Shown one piece after another: positions 1-4,979 of a DNA stretch of 7,924 nucleotides. The notes beneath the pieces are model-generated. The model made no database searches, was not told the origin of the DNA, and saw only the letters and a list, made by a program, of their open reading frames with translations. Source of the stretch: an uncultured Eubacteriales bacterium (GTDB lineage Bacteria; Bacillota_A; Clostridia; Christensenellales; Aristaeellaceae); the NCBI GenBank assembly GCA_902775835.1, contig CACYNZ010000173.1:1-7924 (forward strand), given 5' to 3'. Every line of letters begins with the position of its first letter. The stretch's first letter is position 1. Both the position numbers and the translations under genes were made by a program.

Positions 1-1190
1 TGAATGTCAATGGCATAATGCCCGACGCCCACCGAGTCCGCAAGCCGCGGAAGCACCTTCTGGTGCTCGGCCGAGATTTCCTCCTCCAGAATGGTCTTCC
101 GGGCAAGGATCCGGCGCGATTCCCGGATATACGGCGCCTTGGCCAGCCCGTCTTCCGTGCCCAGGATATCTGCCTTAAGGCTTACCGGATATCCCTGCTC
201 CCACAGCCAGTAGGCACAGCTCAGCGTCAGTTCCCGCGCTTTTTCCAGGTTCTGCTCCCGGTTCGGATCATCGATCACATTCCCGAAAATGTAATCGTTC
301 TGAGACCAGTTGAGAAGCGATACTTCCCGCCGCCCGTCCGTGAAGTAGGGCGGATACTGGATCCGGCGGTAGGTCCACAGCCCCAGCGGGTTATCCTTTA
401 CCTCCCCGTCAAACATGGAAAACAGGCGCTTTCCATGGGCACCCCAGGCATTCCAGCTGAAAATGGGATCCCCCTTCAGGGTGCAGCGGGAAAAAAACTC
501 ATAGCTGTCAGGCTTTTTCATGGGCCTGCGCTCTTCATCCAGCTGCAGGGCCGCCACCCAGGTAATGGGCTGCTGGTCCTGTGCGTCAGCCTCCTCCGGC
601 GCGTGCGCCTCCCCGGTCTCTCCCCTGCTTTCCGCGCCAACACGGTATTCCGTGCCGGTCATGGGAAGGAGTTCACCGGTATCGGTGGCGTCCAGGAAAA
701 AGGCAGCCTGAATGCAGATCTGTTCGCCGTCCGCGTGCTCCACCGTCACCGACAGGATTCTGTCATCCCGGACAAGGGCATGTACGCACCGGGTCTCAAG
801 ATCCACTGTGAGCAGTCCCCCGTCCACATACGGCGCAAGTGACTCTGTGAGCAGCCTGTGCGCCAGCCGCGGGTCGTGCGCCACACGGCTGACCCAGCTG
901 CTTCCCGGGCAGAACACGGTCTTTTCCTTCAGGAGCTCTGAAGCCGCCGGGTCGCGCAGATATGCCTCACGCACCGCTCTGCGGTACGCCAGATAGCTCC
1001 GTGTGGCGCCCTGGGATTCAATCCATCGGTTTTCGTCCGGAGGCACCGCCTGGCTGGTCAGCTGTCCGCCGATCCAGTCCGTGGCCTCACACATATAGAC
1101 ACGACGTCCATGCTCGCAGGCCGCCCTCGCCGCCTGCACGCCGCCAAGGCCCCCGCCGATGACCGCCACATCAAATGATCTGTTTATCAT
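1..1190 (-). CDS. FAD-dependent oxidoreductase (FAD_oxidored family), partial: C-terminus lies beyond the left edge
   Basis: The frame is open from an ATG at 1190 to the window edge, giving 396 residues. The N-terminus is a Rossmann dinucleotide site: a hydrophobic strand, then GGGLGG at residues 12-17, and a ribose-binding Glu35 in CEATDWIGGQL. DATDTGE at 167-173 is the second FAD-contact motif typical of PF12831 proteins, and the following GAES.GETGEAHAP stretch is also familiar from this family. Members are soluble flavoproteins, roughly 500-600 residues long from memory, with mostly unknown substrates. A GAGG ribosome site sits 6 nt before the ATG, and the next in-frame Met would cut into the FAD site. 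The gap to the upstream transglutaminase gene is 80 nt with no clear terminator, only a 5-bp CCCGG/CCGGG hairpin without a T-run, so read-through is likely. The family call is strong; the reaction is unknown. Confidence 0.88.
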   Translation of the reverse strand, partial: MINRSFDVAVIGGGLGGVQAARAACEHGRRVYMCEATDWIGGQLTSQAVPPDENRWIESQGATRSYLAYRRAVREAYLRDPAASELLKEKTVFCPGSSWVSRVAHDPRLAHRLLTESLAPYVDGGLLTVDLETRCVHALVRDDRILSVTVEHADGEQICIQAAFFLDATDTGELLPMTGTEYRVGAESRGETGEAHAPEEADAQDQQPITWVAALQLDEERRPMKKPDSYEFFSRCTLKGDPIFSWNAWGAHGKRLFSMFDGEVKDNPLGLWTYRRIQYPPYFTDGRREVSLLNWSQNDYIFGNVIDDPNREQNLEKARELTLSCAYWLWEQGYPVSLKADILGTEDGLAKAPYIRESRRILARKTILEEEISAEHQKVLPRLADSVGVGHYAIDI

Positions 1191-1270
1191 TACGTTCCTC
1201 TTTATCCACACAATTTGCTGTCCCGGCAGTTCCGCACCGACTTCGTCCCGGCGCATATCCGGGTATGTCC

Positions 1271-2134
1271 TCAGCGGCAGACGGGAAACTGAAAGCCGTG
1301 CGCGGCAAACTCTTCCCTGATCGTGCGTGCCGCACAGTCCGCCTGCGTCATATGAAAATAGCGCGTTTCTCCGTCATGGCGGTTCCAGGTCGGATCATAC
1401 TGATGCCAGGCTCCATCCAGGCACACATAATTCCATGCGTGACCTCCGCCGCCGGCGTCCCCTGAAACATACAGGCAGGGAATCCCGAAAAACCGAAGAG
1501 CCAGCTGGGTGCTTCTGGCAAACCCTTCGCACACGGCTGTTCTGTTCAGGATGACCGAGCACGCCGCGCGCACATCCGAGGTCAGGTGCCTGCTTCCCTC
1601 GGGTCCGTCGTCATCCAGAAGATACTCCGTGCCCTTTACCATAAGCGCATCCCAGGCCCGCTCATGGTCCAGGTCCATATTTCCCCAGGCATCGGACTGC
1701 TTCAGCGCATTCAGTCTTTCCCTGCACGCATCCAGCAGCGCCCGGTTTCCCTGCGCATTGTTCTGAAACCACTGTGCGTCCTCCAGCACGGCATAGAACC
1801 CCAAAACAGGTATTTCCGGGCTGCACATCATCAGTTCCGGACAGTCCTGCAGCAGAGCCAGCATCACCCGCTCTTCCTCATATGCGCTCAGCCCGAGACC
1901 GGACAGGTCCCACAGGGACACATCTCCCATGGCCGCCGCATCATACCGTGCGGAAAACGCACGTTTTTCCCGGGAAGTGAGCTGGGCATACATCCAGTGC
2001 AGGGATGGATCATACACGCGCCAGGCAGGAGAGGCCGGCTCTTCCGGATACGCCTCACCCCCGGCCAGGGAAACACTGCAGAGCACAAGCAGCATACTCA
2101 GCAGAATCATTCCGGTCATCCGCACTGATCTCAC
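1271..2134 (-). CDS. Secreted transglutaminase-like (papain-fold) domain protein
   Basis: This is a 287-residue protein. Residues 1-24 form an Arg-containing N-region, a Leu/Met-rich core and an SLA site that fits signal peptidase I cleavage after Ala24. The Cys19 context (LVLC) is a poor lipobox, so a lipoprotein is less likely. The C-terminal third carries a transglutaminase-core triad: Cys202 in RTAVCEGFA, His232 in GGGGHAWNYV and Asp247 in HQYDPTWN. Residues 30-190 are a helical-looking region I do not recognise. Bacterial members usually act outside the membrane as cysteine proteases or amide-bond enzymes; the substrate here is not evident. The start is GTG at 2134. AGGAG lies 9 nt upstream and shares its first base with the stop codon of the preceding Hsp70-like gene, leaving a 13-nt gap, so the two are probably co-translated. 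ATG codons at residues 6, 9 and 14 are weaker alternative starts. Confidence 0.85.
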   Translation of the reverse strand: MRSVRMTGMILLSMLLVLCSVSLAGGEAYPEEPASPAWRVYDPSLHWMYAQLTSREKRAFSARYDAAAMGDVSLWDLSGLGLSAYEEERVMLALLQDCPELMMCSPEIPVLGFYAVLEDAQWFQNNAQGNRALLDACRERLNALKQSDAWGNMDLDHERAWDALMVKGTEYLLDDDGPEGSRHLTSDVRAACSVILNRTAVCEGFARSTQLALRFFGIPCLYVSGDAGGGGHAWNYVCLDGAWHQYDPTWNRHDGETRYFHMTQADCAARTIREEFAAHGFQFPVCR

Positions 2135-2147
2135 GTCTTCTTTCTCC

Positions 2148-3188
2148 TCAGTCCATCAGCATATCCCGAAGGTCCGGCCATTCAAACACCAGACCCCTGC
2201 CGTCCATTTCCCGCACCACCTCAAGCGAGAGCCTGCCCTCATGGTCCGCTCTGACCGTAACCATGAGCGGGATGTTTCCCCGCTCTTCACAGATCAGCTC
2301 ATGAATGGGCGGCTTGATGTACAGCGGTGATTCCAGTTTCGCATTCCGGAAGAAATACAGATCCACGCATTTGTCCGGGCGGGCCGCGTTATAGATAATG
2401 CGGCTCCGGCTTTCGCAGGGAATGGTCACACTCCTGTTCATCAGCGTTTCCGTTCCGACACGCACCTGATAGTCCGTACAGTCCAGCAGCAGAAGGTCCT
2501 TTGTATTGGCGGAATGACAGCTTACGGCAGCGGTCAGTGCAGCACCGTATACCGGAATGTTTTTCTCCATGGTCTCACAGGGAACCCCGTAGAAGGAACG
2601 CAGACAGGCCCGAAGCTCCGGGGATATGCTTTCCGAGACATACATCCGGTAAAAGCGTCTGGCGCCGGAGTGATCAATCAGACGGCCGATGTTTTCTCTC
2701 AGGGTCTCCTGATCGAGTTCCCTGTCCTCCCCGTCTTCCCACTGCTGCACCGCTATCATTTCCGCGACGCCGTCTCCGATTTCCACGAACGCGGCCTCGT
2801 GTTCCCTGCCGCTGCTGAACAGCAAAAGGCTGTAGTCCTGCTCGCGCTCCGGGGTGGTCCACCGCCGGTCCACCAGGCCCATGGCGGAGGCCGACACACC
2901 GCTGATGCAGCGGAACCTGCATGCCGCAAACAGTCTCAGACGCCTCAGTGCCCGCTCCACATGCACCCGGTCTCTGAGGCTCATGTAAGGCATGGTCACC
3001 ACGCAGTATGAGACCTCCTCCGGAATATCCGGCAGCATTCTGCCTTCCAGAAAGGCCAGTGCCCGGAAAACCCCGTCCGCGTCATGCAGGTCCGTCTCCG
3101 GCATGTCATAGGTATGGACACAGAATCTTCCGTGATAGAATGTGCCCCAGGAAACCGAGTCAGATGAAAGATACAATCCGAGATACAT
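2148..3188 (-). CDS. Degenerate Hsp70/DnaK-like protein lacking nucleotide-binding motifs
   Basis: The 346 residues can be laid over DnaK in order. Residues 59-105 (CVVTMPYMSLRDRVHVERAL through SGVSASAMGL) match the VITVPAYF...INEPTAAALAYGL region. Residues 120-148 (LLLFSSGREHEAAFVEIGDG) match the phosphate-2 segment. Residues 213-249 (VYGAALTAAV, then LLLLDCTDYQVRVGTETL) match the end of the ATPase domain and the linker into the substrate-binding beta domain, which continues to about 330. DnaK is about 600-640 residues, so subdomain IIB is shortened and the helical lid is absent. The phosphate-1 loop (DLGTTNS in DnaK) is replaced by LYLSSDSVS, phosphate-2 DLGGGTFD has become FSSGREHEA, and the conserved Glu-Pro of INEPTAAA is gone, so ATP hydrolysis looks unlikely. 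No signal peptide, so cytoplasmic. The ATG at 3188 has AGGAG 7 nt upstream. It may be a scaffold or peptide-binding relative; the role is unknown. Confidence 0.72.
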   Translation of the reverse strand: MYLGLYLSSDSVSWGTFYHGRFCVHTYDMPETDLHDADGVFRALAFLEGRMLPDIPEEVSYCVVTMPYMSLRDRVHVERALRRLRLFAACRFRCISGVSASAMGLVDRRWTTPEREQDYSLLLFSSGREHEAAFVEIGDGVAEMIAVQQWEDGEDRELDQETLRENIGRLIDHSGARRFYRMYVSESISPELRACLRSFYGVPCETMEKNIPVYGAALTAAVSCHSANTKDLLLLDCTDYQVRVGTETLMNRSVTIPCESRSRIIYNAARPDKCVDLYFFRNAKLESPLYIKPPIHELICEERGNIPLMVTVRADHEGRLSLEVVREMDGRGLVFEWPDLRDMLMD

Positions 3189-3301
3189 GTGCTCACTCCT
3201 GAATCAGAACTGTGTCTTTTGTTTCTCTTTTTTCTCCTGCCAGTGCAGCAGAAAAAACCGGGGGATCCGAAGCTTAAAGCTGTGAATATGCTTTCAGCCG
3301 G
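3189..3301 (-). other. 113-nt intergenic gap with a possible weak terminator
   Basis: Read on the minus strand, the region after the DUF5655 stop holds an imperfect hairpin (AAAGC pairing with GCTTT, and flanking CCGG with CCGG). It is followed by a run of six T at 3257-3252, which could end the peroxiredoxin/DUF5655 transcript. The rest, down to the ribosome site of the Hsp70-like gene, is A-rich on this strand. I see no convincing -35/-10 pair, so whether the Hsp70-like gene has its own promoter here is open. Confidence 0.3.
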
Positions 3302-3727
3302 TCAGGGCCTGTTCCTTCCGCTCCCCCTGCGCGTGCGCATGGAAAAGTCAGCTGCCATTCGGATCCATGCCCAGAAGGCATCGTTCATCTCCTCCGTTGA
3401 GGAGATCATCACATGATGCGTCCATCGCCCCGGCGCTGCCTGAACCACCACAGAAATCCCATCGGTTTCCAGCGGACGGTCCAGGCCGAAGGATATCACC
3501 AGCCAGCTGTCCGGCCGCTCCGCCTTTCTGCCCAGAGGAAGAAAGGATGCGCAGCACATCATGGTTTTCCGGAAAAAGCTGATCTGCGTCCGGGCGGTGC
3601 GGATCTCCACGTCCGGCCACTGAGCAAGAACCCGCAACCGGAACTGCTCATAGACCGGCAAAGCGTCCGGATGCCCCTGAAAGAACAGACATTCGTCCAT
3701 GGACATGCTACCGTCTGTGCCTTCCAT
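3302..3727 (-). CDS. DUF5655 domain protein of unknown function
   Basis: This 141-residue soluble protein matches the DUF5655 pattern. FFQGHPDALPVYEQF at 15-29 corresponds to the family's F..GHP.A...Y opening, RTQISFFRK at 46-54 to the conserved K[ST]Q..F strand, and VVQAAPGRWTHHVMI at 94-108 to the closing motif ending in a paired His. The last 15 or so residues are basic and look like a tail. No catalytic function is established for the family as far as I know. The ATG at 3727 follows the peroxiredoxin stop by 6 nt. Its likely ribosome site GAGGA (3738-3742) is embedded in the last Glu codons of that gene, with a 10-nt spacer. Residues 8 and 10 are alternative Met starts without a ribosome site. 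Transcription almost certainly comes from the peroxiredoxin promoter. Confidence 0.78.
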   Translation of the reverse strand: MEGTDGSMSMDECLFFQGHPDALPVYEQFRLRVLAQWPDVEIRTARTQISFFRKTMMCCASFLPLGRKAERPDSWLVISFGLDRPLETDGISVVVQAAPGRWTHHVMISSTEEMNDAFWAWIRMAADFSMRTRRGSGRNRP

Positions 3728-3733
3728 GGCCGC

Positions 3734-4192
3734 TCATTCCTCAAGCGCTCTGAGCATCTGCTCAGGATTTTCCGCCGCCTTCACTGCGCCAAAGGCACGG
3801 ACAATGACGCCAGTCTCGTCAATGAGATACGTGGTGCGCACAATCCCCATGCTCTTTTTGCCGTAGTTCATCTTTTCCTTCCAGACATCATACGCAATGC
3901 TGACTTCCTTCTCCGGATCCGACAAAAGCGTGAAAGGCAGTTCGTAGCGCTCCGCGAATTTCTGATGGGATGCCTCGCTGTCCCGACTGATCCCGATCAC
4001 CACAGCGCCTTTTTCCATGAACTGCGGATACAACTGTGCAAAACCGCACGCCTGTTTTGTACAGCCCGCTGTCATGTCCTTGGGATAGAAATAGAGGATC
4101 ACCTTTCTGCCCCGGAAATCGGAAAGCGAAACCGCCTGTCCGTCCTTGTCATGAAGGGTGAAATCCGGTGCCTGAATTCCTGTGGGAAGCAT
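3734..4192 (-). CDS. bcp: Thiol peroxidase, PrxQ/Bcp-type peroxiredoxin
   Basis: The protein is 152 residues long, the normal size for Bcp/PrxQ, and reduces hydrogen peroxide and organic hydroperoxides in the cytoplasm with electrons from thioredoxin. The active site is PKDMTAGC, with Pro37, Thr41 and peroxidatic Cys44 (the PxxxTxxC signature). The resolving Cys49 sits five residues later, as in the atypical 2-Cys PrxQ class, and Arg119 in the VRTTYLID strand completes the site. An in-frame ATG at 4213 would add seven residues, but I prefer the ATG at 4192. A perfect AGGAGG (4201-4206) lies 8 nt before 4192, inside the would-be extension, and the promoter upstream predicts a transcript beginning only about 9 nt before 4213. 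The gene is followed after 6 nt by the DUF5655 gene. Confidence 0.94.
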   Translation of the reverse strand: MLPTGIQAPDFTLHDKDGQAVSLSDFRGRKVILYFYPKDMTAGCTKQACGFAQLYPQFMEKGAVVIGISRDSEASHQKFAERYELPFTLLSDPEKEVSIAYDVWKEKMNYGKKSMGIVRTTYLIDETGVIVRAFGAVKAAENPEQMLRALEE

Positions 4193-4200
4193 GAAGCGTA

Positions 4201-4206
4201 CCTCCT
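4201..4206 (-). promoter_or_regulatory. Ribosome binding site that decides the peroxiredoxin start
   Basis: This is a perfect AGGAGG on the minus strand with an 8-nt spacer to the ATG at 4192. It lies inside the coding region that the longer start at 4213 would create, which argues for the shorter protein. Confidence 0.85.
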
Positions 4207-4228
4207 GAATCATTATTCTGTACTGAAA

Positions 4229-4257
4229 AGCATACCTGCTGCGCTCTTTTCCGTCAA
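4229..4257 (-). promoter_or_regulatory. Sigma-A type promoter for the peroxiredoxin/DUF5655 genes
   Basis: On the minus strand a -35 TTGACG (4257-4252, 5 of 6 to consensus) is separated by exactly 17 nt from a -10 TATGCT (4234-4229, 4 of 6). The predicted start of transcription near 4222 gives a leader of about 30 nt before the ATG at 4192. No operator such as a PerR box was recognised. The promoter lies wholly in the gap after the UPF0178 stop codon, so the peroxiredoxin gene can be expressed independently of its upstream neighbour. Confidence 0.65.
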
Positions 4258-4279
4258 GCCAAAGTCTGTATACCTTTTC

Positions 4280-4738
4280 TTATCCCTGTCCCGGATTCCG
4301 CTGCGCCGCATCCAGCAGGCTTCTCAGTGCCGCGGCAAAGGCCAGATCGTCTTCCTGTGTGCGCCTGGACGGGCCTTTCAGGCGCTGTCTGCCGCTGCGC
4401 CGCGCCTTCGCATGCACATGCCGCTCCATCAGGAGCATGTCAATATTGTCGTCCGTATACACCCGTCCTCCGGGATGCAGCGCCATGCATTTCCTGCCCA
4501 GAGCCAGGGCAGCCAGACCGTAATCCTGCGTCACCACAAGATCCCCGGGCCGGGTGAGATTGATCAGGGCCAGATCCACCGCGTCTCTTCCGGAAGCCAC
4601 CACTTTCACAGTACTGTAGTCCGATTGCAGCAGATGATGCTCATCGCACATCAGCATCACCGGAATTCCCTTTTCCCGGCAGATCTGTTCCACAATCCCC
4701 GTGACAGGACATGCATCCGCATCCACATATGCCGTCAT
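4280..4738 (-). CDS. UPF0178 / YaiI-YqxD family protein (DUF188, PIN-like)
   Basis: At 152 residues this is typical in length and complete. The family signatures are in order: YVDADACPV at 4-12, GRDAVDLALI at 50-59, the VVTQDYGLAALAL segment at 68-80, YTDDNIDMLL at 94-103, and the basic RRSGRQRLKGPSRRT stretch at 113-127. The conserved acidic residues (Asp6, Asp8, Asp52, Asp72) resemble a PIN-like metal site, so a nuclease role has been suggested for such proteins, but no function is established. The ATG at 4738 has GGAGG 8 nt upstream. The ATG four bases earlier is in another frame. It is the first gene downstream of the promoter at 4865-4892. An 87-nt gap containing a second promoter separates it from the peroxiredoxin gene. 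Confidence 0.92.
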   Translation of the reverse strand: MTAYVDADACPVTGIVEQICREKGIPVMLMCDEHHLLQSDYSTVKVVASGRDAVDLALINLTRPGDLVVTQDYGLAALALGRKCMALHPGGRVYTDDNIDMLLMERHVHAKARRSGRQRLKGPSRRTQEDDLAFAAALRSLLDAAQRNPGQG

Positions 4739-4864
4739 TCATCCGCCCTCCATTTTTCTGTCCAGTCCAGTCTTCTCCGCTCGGAAAACCGCATTGGTTC
4801 CGGCCCAAACTGCAGAATTCCGGGAAATTACCGCCAGCTGTTTTCTTTCCGGGTATTCTACGGT

Positions 4865-4892
4865 ATTATATTCCTGACTCCAGCAATGGCAA
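4865..4892 (-). promoter_or_regulatory. Sigma-A type promoter upstream of the UPF0178 gene
   Basis: On the minus strand a -35 TTGCCA (4892-4887, 5 of 6) is followed after 16 nt by a perfect -10 TATAAT (4870-4865). Transcription would start near 4858, giving an untranslated leader of about 120 nt before the ATG at 4738. I see no riboswitch or attenuator fold in that leader by eye. On the opposite strand the same AT-rich core reads TATTAT (4864-4869). With a poor -35 (TTTTCT at 4841-4846, 17-nt spacer), it could be the plus-strand gene's promoter, so the two might compete. Confidence 0.62.
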
Positions 4893-4965
4893 CCATGGAA
4901 ACTGATCTTCTTTCCCGCTGCAGTGTAGCATTCCCGGTGTGTAGGGGAGAACTCTTTACGAAACA

Positions 4966-4971
4966 GGGAGG
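4966..4971 (+). promoter_or_regulatory. Ribosome binding site of the transposase-like gene
   Basis: GGGAGG lies 8 nt before the ATG at 4980. A closer ATG at 4976 opens only a four-codon frame ending in TGA at 4988-4990, so it is either ignored or acts as a tiny overlapping leader. The site picks 4980 as the true start. Confidence 0.75.
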
Positions 4972-4979
4972 ACTTATGC

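Larger units (their letters stand above)
4739..4979. other. Divergent intergenic region (241 nt)
   Basis: This region separates the minus-strand UPF0178 gene from the plus-strand transposase-like gene. It holds a strong minus-strand promoter, a possible overlapping weak plus-strand -10, and the two ribosome sites at its ends. An 88-codon minus-strand frame crosses it but looks like chance. I found no terminal inverted repeat here matching the far side of the transposase-like gene beyond a 7-bp GGTTCCG, which is expected by chance. Confidence 0.7.

Noticed and set aside
18..842. 274-codon plus-strand frame
   Set aside because: It is antisense to the FAD oxidoreductase, whose minus-strand translation shows a complete FAD site and family motifs.
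1191..1270. Possible terminator hairpin CCCGG/CCGGG between the transglutaminase and FAD oxidoreductase genes
   Set aside because: The stem is five base pairs with no T-run; too weak to call.
2077..2080. Lipoprotein signal at Cys19 of the transglutaminase-like protein
   Set aside because: The residue before Cys is Leu rather than Gly, Ala or Ser, so the lipobox is poor; a signal peptidase I site fits better.
1586..2128. 180-codon plus-strand frame
   Set aside because: It is antisense to the transglutaminase-like gene, which has the Cys-His-Asp triad and a signal peptide.
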